Shown here: positions 46,600 to 60,200 of the stretch, one piece after another | How the letters are laid out: each line of letters starts with the position of its first letter | Position numbering within the stretch: the stretch's first letter is position 1 | Origin: Isoetes taiwanensis | Taxonomy: Eukaryota > Streptophyta > Lycopodiopsida > Isoetales > Isoetaceae | Assembly (NCBI GenBank): GCA_021234155.1 | Contig: JAJEKV010000072.1 | Location: 737,918 to 801,917 of the forward strand | Reading direction: 5' to 3' | DNA length: 64,000 nt | The notes under the pieces: model-generated | Databases searched by the model: none | What the model saw: the letters and a program-made list of their open reading frames with translations, nothing else | Told to the model about the DNA's origin: nothing | Translations under genes and position numbers: made by a program

Positions 46600-49500
46600 A
46601 TTTGCTCAGCTGAAGGCAGAATGATGTTGCCTGAAAGGCACGGAATGGTTTTATAAACTTCATGCACCTTCTTTATTCGAGTAATTTTGAAAGTTCTCTT
46701 ATACGAGATTAATCATTACTCTATTGCATGCAAGTTTCTAATATGAATAAGTGTAATGAAAGCATTAAAATAGAAAGATAATATTTTGAAACCGCAGCGA
46801 AGATAATATTTGAAACAGCTGGCGTGTTTATATAACACTTGGCTTTCTATATGAATACCGCTCGTGCCGCAATGTGAAGGGAGAAAAAACCTGTCTGAGA
46901 TAGATAAAGTAAAATATATATATAGTGTAAAGGCGGGGCAATTGTTTGCAGCGTGTAAATGTTGCACGGCTATCTGCTGAGCCCTGCTCCCTCTCTCTTG
47001 AAGTCTACGCCCAGCTTATCAATTTCCTATATGGTAGTTTGTGTCATAAGTGAGTGTATCCCTACTTTTACGTAGCTTACGTGTCTCTTAGAAGTTTCTG
47101 GTTTATAAATAAATAAATATATAACCATGAGGCGTGAATCACACGTCTCAGCTCACTTCCTATTGACTAGATGCGAGGTTACATTAATCACACGTTTGGT
47201 AGCGAAAGATGGGTGGAATTACATTTTGGGCGGCCAATCCACCGCGGCCCAGCTCGATTTACGGCTCCAATCTCGGTCGGTTGAGCACGCCCGAGAGCAC
47301 GGTCAGAACGGGCACTGGCGGTCCTTGCAACCCACAGGTACTTATGATCAGAAACATGATGATGTATGAGGCAATGATAGATGCAGCGATACGGGGCCCA
47401 CTTTTGTCACTGCGAGGCTGGCCCTCTTATCTAATCACTTGAGAAATCGTGCATGCATTGATGCGAGAGTGAATCTCGCATCCGTCGACTCCTAAGATTC
47501 AAAATGAGAACCCTAGTTTCTTAGTGGTTAGCCTCTCTACTTTGGATGCCCCAACCACGAACACGCTACCACGAAGGCGTTGTCACGATGCAATGGAGAT
47601 GAAGGCTCAATGGCGGAACCACTACATGAGGCGCTCGATGCATTGGAGGTTCAACGGGGCAGTGGAGGCGAGGCGAGGCGGGGAGGTGGAAGTGGAGGCG
47701 GCGGGGGAGTGGTGGAGCTAGGCACGAGGTGATTTTCTTTGGGGTTTGCGAGAGAATTCACTTCTTCTTACCTGTGGAAATGGGAGTATCGATAGCCCTG
47801 ATACTTTCGATGGGCTAGGCTTGAAATAGTAGTGCAGGGATTTTTATGCGGTTTATCCCAGTTTATCCGGATTATATACAATTGAAAATCTTTTCCAATG
47901 AATCTGACAAATTTTGTCTACTTCTATATTTCTACAATGTAATACATATTTGCATACCTTTTTAGCGGTTTTCTGTGCATACAACAAATGTTCCAACACT
48001 TTCTCCAAAGTATCCCCGCAAGGTGTAAAGTGAAAAAGCCTGTCCATGGCCTTGTGATTAATCAACTGTAACTTTCGGACATACGCGTAAGGCCGGGAAT
48101 TCCGCAACGGTTCTGATTCGGATCAATTGATCTTGCGCGAGTATCTACTTTTGGCACTACGATTTGTTAACATGAAACATTCATCTTTGACCGCTGCGGA
48201 AAGTAGCACAATTGATTACCTACCTATTGGAAGTGTGTCTTCAAGCTTGATGATGAGTGCGAGTGCAGCGCAGCCATTCTTGAAGGTGATTTGAGTCTCT
48301 GAAGCTGATTTGAGGGAAATTTGAAAGCGCTATGGAAACACCGAGGAAAATTGGTCGAAGAAAGATTAGGTTAACTACGTTTAGGTGGTATAAATTTGGT
48401 GGGATACTTTTGGGTGGAATTGGTTTTAAAAACTTAATGAAAGAAGTCGTGAGACGGTCTTAAGTGTGTGTATTTGTATGTGTCGAGAATATTTCCAAGC
48501 GCATTTTGTGTTTTCTTGGAAATTCAAATTTCTCTATTTCTCTGTCTTAATTGAAAAGCTATTTCTTATGAGAAGGCGGCTCGGCGTGTCCGGCGACCCA
48601 ACCGGGCTCTGTTACTAAGCTCGAGGAGGCTGTCTTCTCTATTGAATCGGCGAAGATTGGTGGGGTGAGGGCAGAGGCGATTGGAAGAGAATCTCTAAAC
48701 CGGCTCTTCTCAGTTTTGAGGGGCGTTAGTGGTCGGAAGATACCTGAGAATACAGGCCTATTCAAGGTATTTGTTTGCCGGGGCGTATACAGCGTGTGGA
48801 GAGTATTATGCTTGCATGAATTTGAGATATTTCCTTGCCCCTTCGGATAATATGCTTTGCATGAGTTTGAGTTATTATGCTTTGCATGAATTTTAAAGTA
48901 TTAACATCGGTTAATGCTCACGATTGTGGATTACGTAGAACATAATTTTGCTCTGTTTTATATATAGAATATAGCGGTGTTAAAATGATTTGGAGCCAGC
49001 AATGTTAATGAGGGTTAAATAAGGTGTGAAATATGGTAGGATTGATGATGAAGAGGTATAGCAGCTTAAAATGTGGATGCAAAATAATTTAGTTCTAAAA
49101 TTCGCATAAGATCAATAGGAATACCAACAACGCCAACCCGTGATTTGTACTAATTTAGGTTTAAATATACATATAGCGTGATCTCTTGATGTCTGAAAAA
49201 ATTATACTCTAAAAAGTGCTCATCTTCTATTTACCGGTATAGAGGAAAAGCTGCTCAATTGGGTTCCTAATCTTGCCAAAGCAAAGAGGCCCGGTGACCC
49301 CGATCTCGGTACCATATGATCTCTGTAGATGATGGGGCGATTCTTATAGCAACCCTTGCGACCACACCTTACGAAGAGGAAAGTAGACTGAGGTCTTGAG
49401 TGATGCGTTGACCTTACCCAGACAAAATGGCAAGCTGCCTTCGACTTAATATAGAGGAAAAAGGAAAGCGAGACAAGATGGCCAAACAAGGGATCCTAAT

Positions 49501-52500
49501 CTCTTGTGAGAAGAGGATAACCTGGCCTGCATTGCTCTCTTGGAGATTACAGTAGAAAAGAATGCCGGACTTACTCAGCAGCCAAGAGCTCACTCTCTGA
49601 GGATCATTCTCTTATGAGCAGATGTGAGCGGTGAGACATGTATTTTAAAGTAAGTTTGGCCAACCAATGTATGATTCGCCAATATCTATTTACCAAGGGA
49701 TTCTGTTGTCGCGTGAGGCATGTTCACTAAGCAGGCATAAGTCTATTTGCAGCAAGCTAGGGAATTAAAGTGACTTGAAAGCTTCTAAAAGTCCTAGATC
49801 TGAGGAAGAATGTTTCAACTGCTGATTTGTCGAGAGGCATGAGGCTTGTTTTGAGAATGAAACGGGGCCAATTATACCTTGACTAGAGGCCATGAATAGC
49901 CCAGCAAAATAAATGCGTGACCATTATCTAAATTTGGGTCTTAAAAAGGAAACTTTTTGCGATCCGTAGCAGAGTCCCTCATCCGTTCACCAAAGCTTCC
50001 ATTTATATTTAGCGGAGATATGATCTAGCACATGCCATGGAGATTGTTGAGAGCATGATTAGTAATCGAGGGTCAAATGCCTATGCCCGTGGATGTGCTA
50101 CCTTAGGATACTATTGATCACCGAACAAGCTGTATTGTGGGCGAGCGATCAAGGAGCTATTATCAGTGATGATATTAAATATGTCATCATGCGATGAGCT
50201 GACGTGGATTGAGGCACAAAGGCCATCATCGGGGGAAAGGCAGAACAAAGCCGAGCCAAAAAGTGTTCTACAATCACTATCGTATATAGGTGTCATTATC
50301 TTGGATGCCAATGCTTCACTGCGATTTGGTGAGACAGTGCAACTTTGAATGAAATGGGAAGACATTTTACTATACAAGGTAATCAACTTTGGTTTCATAG
50401 AATTGTATTCCGCCGGCGTGCTTTCAAATCAAGCCAATTCAGTAATTGCATGAAGGCGTGTTTTTCCAAGTCAACCAATTGATTTGAAAACTGCGTGCAT
50501 AATTTCGATGATTGCTTCGCGCTTTGGCGTAGATAGTTGATTGAAAACCGCTGCGTAGATGCATTAGTAGCACACTATTCATTTCACGCCCGGTGATTTT
50601 TCTCTTTGTAATTCTATTTGAAATGCGTGTTTCTATTCTATGATCTTGATTCAATGTACGTACTATTGCAGTCCATCACGTTGAACAATATGCCTTAGAT
50701 CAGCGATGGGTGGAATATGGCTGCCCATTGCCCACAGACGAGGGGGCCGAGGTCAAAAGATACGAGGAGCATTCAAGGCTGGAAGGACTCATGCATGACA
50801 ATTATACGGGGAGAAAAGAAATTTGCCAAGAAAATCAAAGAAAAAGGTGGGTGATGACATTGCGAGATCATACGAAAGCTCATTGGTAGAGTCAGGACCA
50901 TGATTCATATAAGGTGTGGTGTTTTGTAAGGGTATGGCTCAAGTGGAATGAGTCACAGGGGCCAGCTTAGCTTATGCACAGGGAAGCTGCCTGGGGAGAT
51001 TACTATGGAGTAAGATTGCCTCTGTTGATGCCAGCATCTTTAGCTTGAATGTGAGAGATAGAAAGGCTTCGGGGGCTAGGCAATAGCAGAACCATTTGGG
51101 TTTTTAGACCCGATTAGCAAAGAAGGAAGTCTCTTATACAAGAGGGTGCTTTCACCAAGGATAGGATGTCCCTTCGTTGAGTGCTACAGCCATGTAAAGG
51201 ATGTCTGCGTCTGATAGAGAGTCAGGCTGTAGGAGGCTGAGTTACAAAGGCTATGGGGGATGTGGCATGCTCACGAAATTGGATTCTTTGGACAAATGCA
51301 AGGTCGATGGCCAAGTGGCTATCAAGAAGTTTGTACTTCCTAAAAAGAATTAGGAGGGCTGCAAAAATGCAAAACATAGGGAGACTCTACCCCACCCCAG
51401 AGTCTTGTTGAGTTGAGGAAGAAAGAAGTGGCCCTTGTGAGAGAAGATTCTTTGGAGAAGGCGACAGCATCCGATTATTAGGTCTCCATTGGGTACAAAG
51501 GGTCTCTTGCGGTTCAACCGGCCTTAAAATATATCACTCTTTATTGTTGGGCCGGCCGAGGGGGTGGGAGGGAGATAGCGGGCATGAACGGGAAGGGACT
51601 CACCCGGTAGCTTTCTTTTTAATTTTGTATAGGATTGACAGAGGTCCTTCACTGTAATCATGGATTTGTCCTTGAGGTGAGTCACATGCATGCACTACTC
51701 TGGCGCTTCGCAGTCTGGAGTGCCTCAAAGAAGTTTATTGGGGAAGGGATGCACAATATATGATGTCAGGATAATGGCTGCGAGCAGAGCCCGAGGAGAA
51801 GATGGCATGTGATCTTTATTATGAAGATATCCATCGTCGGGGCGAGGAATATGATATTACTTCGCGGCCAAAGGGTGACAATAGCGATTACATGGGAATA
51901 TTTCTTCTAGATAGTCAGTTAGAACTATATTCTTACTTTTTCATCTGGTCCGGGGATCGGTCCGGAGCAGGGGATGAGTCGGGGAAGAGGATGAGGATCG
52001 GGACCCCTCCCTAAGTGGGGAAATCAAGAATCTGAGCTTCTAAACTAAGGAGAAGAGACTATACAAGTAAAAATGGATTTCAGATCTGCTGTTTGCCTTA
52101 CCTCGTCGAGGCATTTGCTCCAATTGATACAACTTTTGCTTGGAGCTTCATATTTGGAGGTTGCCTGTTAGGGGCTCTTATGGGTCATGAAGATATCGCG
52201 CTTTGTGATGATGGGCAAGGCCAAAGACTTTCTTAGACCATTCCTCATGCATGTGCTTGCCAAGTCCTCTAAGGCCCTTTATGGCGGCTTTGAAATCATC
52301 GGCCAGTGATAAAGTCACCATTGAACTTGTCCAATTAGTGGGCGTTGCTCACCGGAGGGAACTAGTAATGCTGGCGGCTGATAAGGAAGCGTGTGAACAA
52401 ATAGCTGCTAAACTGGTTGCTCCAAAGAATGTCTTTGGCGATGGCTGGCCGGAGCTTTAAGGAATATCGCACTTTACATTGCGGGTGATCACCGAGCAAC

Positions 52501-53936
52501 GATAGAGTAGATTCACGAGGTTAACAATGAAATAATTTGGCGAGGCAAAGTAGAGCCTTGGCTCTAGTGATTCCGCAGTTTGCCAAATCAATAATAAAAA
52601 TAATCTTCACGGTTCTGTGAAGGGCCGTAGGAACTAATAAAATAACAATTCTATACGATCCGAGGAAAGAGAGGCGAAGATTAAAAGAGTTAGGCGGAGG
52701 AGGAATGGCCGTAGATGGCCAGCGTGGCGAAGATGATAAGGTATGGCCTTGCCCCACGAAATAAGCGCCACAGCGTGATTTAATTTATATTACCTTTTGA
52801 ATTAAATCATGGCGTCCTTTGATTATTTTTAGATTTGTCAAGCTAAATCACTTGTAGAAGCTGATTTGGTTATGACTATTCAAATCGCGGCAAGCGTTTG
52901 TATTGTTTGTACATAAATTATCTTGCTGGCCAGGATACATGTTTGATGTTTCAGCTTCCATTAGTTTCTAGAAGGTTGTGGTGTTGACCTAAGCGGAACC
53001 TTTGCAAGACTTTTCGAAAAAATAAAATTGGCTAGAGCAGGTTTCATCCGGACACCGGTAGAATCAAACACCAAATTAAGTCTATCTCCGGCGCAGAAGG
53101 ATGCTAGGCAGGGGGCATTCAGGTTATTTCGAGTTGAGTATTTGGTATCATGGAACTAAGGAACATCAAGGATACTTTGACCTTTGGGGAATCGCGTGAA
53201 CTTGGTTGACCCTTTGGGATCGAGAACAAGTATGTGAAGTTCACTAATCCCAAGGATCCAGCGAACTTGAAGCCTATCTTCATCAAACACTTGAGTAACA
53301 TGATGAATTGAACTTGAGGTATATCGGGAATAAGGGATGATATAATCATAGTGGATGATGATGCTCTCAAATGCTTCTACAATCAAAACCACAGACCTGA
53401 ATCCACCATCTTCACGATCCAAAACTTTTCTTGACGGATGATTTTCTGGTGAAGTTTGTGTCTAATATGCATAATTGGCTGGGGATGTGAGTGGGTGAAG
53501 TGTTAAGATTAGTACCGGAGAAGCTGGATAGAGCGGGTGACATGGAACCCTGCTGATAAACTGCGATGGAAAACATGGATTGATCCCTTAATGTTTTATT
53601 GGAATATATGATATTTTGTATGATATTTGTGCCATGTATGGAAATGAACCCCAGTGCGGAATTGCCTGCATGGAAATAATGCGATGCATTATTATCAATC
53701 CCAATGTATATCTCGAGGCAAACTGATTTTGGTCTCATCTATGTTAGCAACTTGCTCTTCATTTACTTGCATATTTCCAATTACAGCATATGAGAAAGTC
53801 ACCACGTGAATCGCAACTATATGTTATTTTGAAGTCAAAAGATTAAAAAAGCAAAACCCCTAGAAGACAATATACGGGGTTGGTAGTGATTTTTGGAGTT
53901 GACATAATCCCAAAATTTAATTAAGGATGATGGTTA
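46600..53936. other. Mostly unassigned sequence with isolated exon-like pieces
   Basis: Two stretches read like exons but have no recognised family. 48571-48767 forward (KLEEAVFSIESAKIGG, then RESLNRLFSVLRGVSGRKIPE) ends at AAG|GTATTT, a possible splice donor. 52251-52460 forward contains VTIELVQLVGVAHRRELVM, then EACEQIAAKLVAPK. 47127-47720 is GC-richer with short forward frames. At about 53041-53080 'RTPVESNTKLS' faintly resembles a Ty1/copia RT-RNase H linker, without support nearby. Elsewhere I see nothing identifiable. Confidence 0.35.
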
Positions 53937-54080
53937 CTAAGTGCCATTTTGTTGAACAAATGTTTTATAGTTTGTTTGGTGGATAAGATATGACGACTAG
54001 CACTTTCTTGGTAAGAAGGTGATCTTTTATTTCTGTAGGAGCTTCGAAGGCTTTGGCCTAAATTGGCTTTCTTTGACTTA
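53937..54080 (+). repeat. Segment B repeat copy
   Basis: About 140 bp match 40985-41108 ('gccattttgttgaacaaat', 'tagtttgtttgg.ggat', 'ctttcttggtaagaaggtgatc', 'ttggctttctttgact'). The family A part that follows segment B at 41.1 kb is absent here. Confidence 0.65.
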
Positions 54081-56988
54081 GAGCCAAGATAGCTAGTTTG
54101 GTACACCATGATAACATATATTGTTTATATGCTTAGGTATGGGGGATGGAAGTTGGGGTGATTCCGGGGTCCTGCGGCCAGGGTGGGGCGGGTCTTGGGA
54201 ATCAGCTGACCCGGCTCATCCTCCAGCTTATAACAGCTGGGGAAAGTTGGCGGTGATTACACCATTCGCGCTGACCTGGTGGGCGTGGATTTTCCATTAA
54301 GGCGAAAATAGGCTTGATTGCCATGTTGTATAACATTATCAAGACATATATGACTATACATCAACGTGATATGGGTGCGATGTCTGATCCAGCAATGGCA
54401 CTCTTGGTTTAGAAGCCCGTAAATGCAGGTGGTAAGCGATAAAAAAAGGAAAAAATAAATGAATCACTTGAGCAGATGCCTGCGGTTCCACGTTCTAAAA
54501 TCTCTGAAAATTTGGCGGAGCCCTCCTAATCTAGCCAATCCACTGCGGATCCTTGTCCCAGGCTTAAGTCTGGAGCTTGCTTTTAAACTCTCTGATCAAA
54601 GCGGTTCCATTCATGCGGTCAGGATAATTTCTTCTTAGGTTTGGCTGGAAGCTGCGGAGGAGTGAAGATTTGCTGACTTTGTGGAAGCGAAACTAAGCAG
54701 GGGTAGTGCGGATTCGGAGGCTTGAGGAGGGGAGAAAAATAATCTAGAAATCTTTACAGCTTCTCTTGCGGTTCACGCGAAGTGCGGATGCCCAAATGCG
54801 AGGATTTAGCCGCCGAAATCGATCAGATTGAAGGGGCTATAGTAGCGCCTTGAACAATAATTTATATAATTCCAGGATTGAAGAGAGGCGCGGAATGGGT
54901 GTGAGAAAATGCTCTCATAGCGAGAAAATTTGGTAATGGCTAACTAAAATTTTGTAAGCGTAGCTCTTACCAAAAAGACTTAAGCATCAATCGGACTAAA
55001 TTTTGCCTCCACCAATTTTGATATATACTTTGGATCTGGATATACTTATTAAGTTATCAATAGATATTTTTATCTTCTTTTGCACAATTGCTTGCTGCTC
55101 TAAAACATTATCAACTTGAAGCGAGTACACTCATTATTTGTGGCATGTCTGTTTCATCCATACTTTTATCGGGGTTGTCTTTCACCAAAGTCATGTCAAA
55201 TTTGCAAAGCCCTAGCGAGGTGGTACGTACATTGCTTAGCGGTCGCTGTCAAAAGGGTGAAAGAGCTTAATTCTCCATGATTGTTTTATAATATGTGAGG
55301 GGAGAGTATGAATGACCTCACGATTCAAAAACATTGCCCGACCATCTTCATAATCATCTAGTAATGTGTTCTGTCTCCAATGCATTTAGGGACATAAAGT
55401 CTACATCCTCGGCGGCATTACGCTATGCGCATTTACAAGGTGTCCCCTACTTCTACATTAGAGGCGGTGGATCATGGTCCACCATCATCTTTACTTCTCT
55501 GTCTCCTCGTCTTGGACTCTCAACCTCATTCTCGGGGAATTTCACGCACTTGTACTTTTGGGACCAACTCGTTTTGACCTCCCCAACCCTCCTATCTGAG
55601 ATTTAGTGCTCACGAGTCCATTTCCCATGCGGCAAGGCCTTCAAAAACATGACCAAGGTCTACGTGCAAGCTTCAAAGGATTTTTCTACTCTATCGAGGC
55701 TGCGATGCAATGAATTTTAGTTGTCCCTTTTGCGGTCCAGAGTATCATACCTTTCGATCTATCTATACTAGCGAGGATCAATTTCCCAAAAAGTACCTGC
55801 GAGGGCAGCAATTTGTAAAGTGCTATAAGTGTAAGCTGCTTTGTATTATTGTAAGTGTTATGCAGGGTAAGTAACATTCCAATAACCAAAAAAAGGTTCA
55901 AAATGTATATTTGTACATAAATGGCCTTCAACTATGTACAAAACCATTAAACTATCACCAAACCTACATAAAATCATGCACAATAATTATTATAAAATAT
56001 AGGTCCCAGTGCTTCAAGTGCTACAAGTCACGATGCCACAGTATCTCGGAATGAGATGGCTGACTGGTAAGAATTCATTTAAAGTGACGACCTCTACTTT
56101 GGCCTGCAGGTTTCATTATACTTGATTGTTCCTTTGTAGAAATCTTTTGCCATTGCTCCTTGGCCATCAGCCCTTCACTTTTCCATCTGGTACATGAGAA
56201 TTCCAAACCATCTCCTTCCCAAGAGATCTACGTACCATCTACCCGAAATAATAAGTCTTGAAGACTTAAATTAGAAATGAACAACCATCGACCATCGTAA
56301 TGCTTGGAATATTGAATACCATTGCCTCAACCAAGTATGTTTTAGAGCAATGTTGTACAAATTCAGTGTGTCATGAGACTTTATAAATACGAAATATAAG
56401 AAGTGACACTCTTTTATAATTTCTACATTATCATCTTTGCTTCATATCTTTTCTTTTTCTTGATGTCGTACCCTCACCTCTCCCATTTTCCTTTATAAAC
56501 CTGTATAGTGATGCATGAACTAAAAATGGATGCACAGTGGAGTGTGCCAATGACGCCGATTTAAACTCTGAACTTTGGGAAACCATAGTTTTACTTGCGA
56601 GTCAATTCTGAAACTATTGTTATGTATATCCAAAACTTGCCTTGTAGTTGTGTGGCGCACAAATCTTGCTTTATTGTTTTTCTTGCCATGTTCACAGGGG
56701 TGTCAAAGATTGCAGTTTGTAGGCCAATCTTATAACTTTAGTTGTGGTTTCTTCTTAGGGTTTCCTCTTAGACCACGGCTTCTTGTACGCAAGTAGTAGA
56801 ATCAACAAATTGAGTATATGGCGTGATCAGCCTACAACACAAACTCAACACTAACTTTTTCAAAAACTTTCAATCCACCCGGGTGTTCTAATGATTTACT
56901 TGTTCCTTGGGACACTTTGGAATCATGTATAAAATTAGATTAGAGAAAGTCTTACATACAAGAAGCTAGATATCATAGAAATGAAAGC
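54081..56988. other. Unassigned sequence
   Basis: No recognisable gene was found. A forward 90-codon frame at 55334-55606 is open without a known motif. Near 55805-55850 and 56000-56040 the forward strand gives short Cys-x2-Cys strings (CYKCKLLC and CFKCYKSRC) that could be parts of zinc-binding exons, but nothing else supports this. 55850-56000 is AT-rich. Confidence 0.4.
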
Positions 56989-57246
56989 TTAAACAATATC
57001 TAGTGATATCTTAAATAAAAAGTTAAACAATATATGAGCTATGTTAATAACTTTACCTCTTGAGACCACATTTCTTGCAGTGCGCATCAAACATGCATGT
57101 TTGTGCCATTCATCTGCTTCTACTTTGGGGCATACCACATTTCTCCCAATACTCACTTGTAAGATTTGAAAATATTTGTCCTTAGCATTGCATGTTGGTT
57201 TGGATACATACCACCATCGCGCATTTGCAATCTTTGTACTTACCAT
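56989..57246 (-). pseudogene. Replication protein A C-terminal-like zinc-ribbon exon
   Basis: The reverse-strand frame begins MVSTKIANARWWYVSKPTCNAK. The RPA1 large-subunit C-terminal domain (also present in RPA-like proteins linked to Helitrons) has an aromatic WWY/WYY followed by CPxCNKK, then a second Cys pair. In another frame further along (about 57100-57060) is HCKKCG, a candidate second pair. GTGAGT follows the first piece and AG|GTAAAG follows the second, so two exons are conceivable. The first cysteine of CPxC reads K here. Whether this is host RPA1, a mobile-element relative or chance is open. Confidence 0.35.
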
Positions 57247-60200
57247 GGATGGACCTCATATTGTGTAATTGCACGCATGACAAAATCAAAGGTGCATGTG
57301 TAGTGCGTATGTGAGAATCTCTCTTTCTTGCAATGTCTCTAATATAGGTAGGTTTAAGCGCTACCGAAGTTCTTTGGCATATATATTGATCTCCGAGGAT
57401 GCTCTTTCACGGATTGAAGATAAAGCGCGAAGCGATCATATACTGATTAAACAGCAATATCATGCAAAATGAAGAAAAAGGGGCGAATGTGCTTTACTTG
57501 TGTCCGCGTCCAGCAGCAAGTGGTCGGATGGTCGAAATCTTTTTCACATTTCACTAACATGTTTTCTCACATGTTTTTGTATGAGTGAGATCTAGTATTC
57601 TCTCATCCCAAAAAGTACTTTATCTTTTGTGTGCATCATGCGAAGTGCATGGAACCTTTTCTCCTACGAAGGAAACATTGACCCGGGGATTTTGCTTCAA
57701 ATTCTGCGCCCACACCGTCCTGCGAAATCGCTGCTTGCAGTTCTTCTTGGAATAGATAGAAGCCTTACTATTCTTTGATTGATTCCTCCCTTTGTTGAAG
57801 AATCTCGACCATTGCGGTACTTCCTTTTTGCCTTGCAGAAGAACATCAATATTTCTATCATATTTTTGAGCTTAGAAAAGTCCTCTTTCACATTCTGAAA
57901 TTAAATCCCTCATAGGGGCATTTTCTTTTGGATACCTTTCACATCAACTTGCTCAGTGGAAGATGTTTGAGGAATCTCGACACTAACTTCCCTTTGTCAC
58001 ATTGGGGCAAAAGTATTTTGTAATTTCATTGAAATAGTCTTCAAATTCTTCGACAATTCCTGTAATCTTCTTTCACTTAAAAACACCTGAAATACTTTGG
58101 TAGTAAATTCACGAGAGACAGATTTTCCGAGCTTTAGATTACAATTTCAGGTGAAATTCAATTGAAACAATGCAAAATTTGAATTGTATGAATTGGTATT
58201 ACCATTCTAATTGCAATTCCAAATTCTGATTTCTCGCCTTCAACTCACCTAAAAGGAGGAGACTCCATCGATCCTCCACCCTTATAGCAGGAGTTCCAGC
58301 GTCTTTAGGAGATCCTGATCGCGATCCCTGCCATAAGAATTGCATATACTATTCTTGGTGCATGCCAGTGCAGGTTTTAAAATTGATTGGGCGTCTACCG
58401 TCCGGGAGGTACTAAAGTACTTTCAGCGCATAAGCACATGGAATGATTGCTTTACGTACTACTATATAAATTTACACCTGCTTGGCCAGCGTGACTAGGT
58501 AAGAATTATGGCATCAGCCTACTCCGGCATAAGCCCCATTTGAATCTGTGGTCCCAGCCGCCCAGCTCATACCTCTATCAAAAGTTTTTCCTCTAAAAGA
58601 GGCATGAACCCTTGGATTTTTGAGCCTTTAGTGCCGGATCTTCCTATCCATTGATTTTTTCCATTCATCTCAAGCCCGGTTTTGCTTGGGCTGTGTAAGA
58701 CTGCTTTGTGAGTTTACATGGCCTTGGACTTGGCCATATGATTTCGAGCTTTGCTTGTGCCTCCTTACTTAGGCTGCTTAAGTTGTTTAGTTTCCTTCTT
58801 TCCATTTTGAATTGTGTGCAGGACCATTTGTTTTGATCATAGAGTGACACAAGCTTGGGCAATTATGATTTCCGTCATCAAGCAATCTAGATATATTAAT
58901 ACCTTTGAAATCTACTAGAATCAGGAGAATCATCTCTTGGATCACGGATTTTTCAAGTGGCCATTGATCTACGAAATAGGTTTTCCAAATTTTGCCCGTG
59001 ATCTCACGGAAATAGGATCTCACAAACTTCTCCAAGAGTTGCTCTATCTTACTGTCCGGGATTTTGCTTAAGAAAAACATATTAGGTAGCGATCATCAAG
59101 TGTGAAACTAACTTGAAATACTCATTTACCAAGGAATACTTTCGACTATTCTACACTTAAATGCTCATCTACCAAAGGAATACTTTCTTCTATCTATACC
59201 TGGGGAATAAAGGGAAAATGTCGATAAATTTCGCCAATGCATAAATTTAAGTCTTGGCCTTGATTCACTTAGTTCAACGGGCAACTTACATTGTCGTTTA
59301 AACATGTCTGCATGTGGAGCGGCTAGTGGAGGGCCTTAACCGGAATGCTTCCCGGTGTGTTTTGCTACTTGATGGGGTTCTTGCACGCAATGGTGGTTAC
59401 ATCATCTTAAATTTAAAACTTGTCCCCAACAATTATATTTAAGTTAATGCTAATATAGTGGGCGTTGCACACCTCTGTTAGGTTGGCGGCAACCTAACAT
59501 AATGTTTATAATAATACATTCACATGAGCGATTTAAGAGTTAAGGTTTAGTTAAATTAACAATTAGCGTAGCGAAATCCGTTAACAATCCACGATTCTAC
59601 ACACAAAATTTTATTTAAGATATTTGAAATGCTTGGAGTGCTTGGATTAACATGATACGAAATGCTAACATATTTGAAATGCTAAAAGATATTCCAAATG
59701 CTGAATATTTCCAGAAATGCCATGAAAACAACTCCTAGCACGATTTGATATCCATATGCGCGAAAACAAAAAACAGTATTAAGAAAATAATTTTGAAGAA
59801 ACAATTAAAAGGCAACATTTAAGCTTTTTGATATTTAGATAATATTTGGAATGTTAAATGTTATATTGTATGATAAAATATGTAAATGATAAATCACATT
59901 TTATGCAGCGAGAAGAGTGTTGACAAGAAGCAAAACATCTTAGACATAGCTCTTTTATAGTGTCATGGATTCAATACAAAATCTCAAGTGGGCAAGATTG
60001 TATTTTATGCAGTATTGAGAGACTCGTTAATAAATATAGTTCAAAAGCTGTCCTTTGTGCAATCATGACCAAAGTTTTGGGCTAAATATGCATTTGTGAG
60101 GGAATGTAGCTTCAGGGGCATTTGGCATGCGAGAAAAACACAAAGACAACAAAGTTCCAGCTGTATTTTAAAATAATATATCGCATTGGGAGGTCAAGGC

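Noticed and set aside
49220-49489. Reverse-strand frame with a CxxxxC string, considered as a transposase-associated zinc domain
   Set aside because: Spacing and neighbouring residues do not fit, and nothing else nearby supports a CACTA element.
53035-53085. Ty1/copia-like linker string
   Set aside because: One short weak match, with no reverse transcriptase or RNase H motif on either side.
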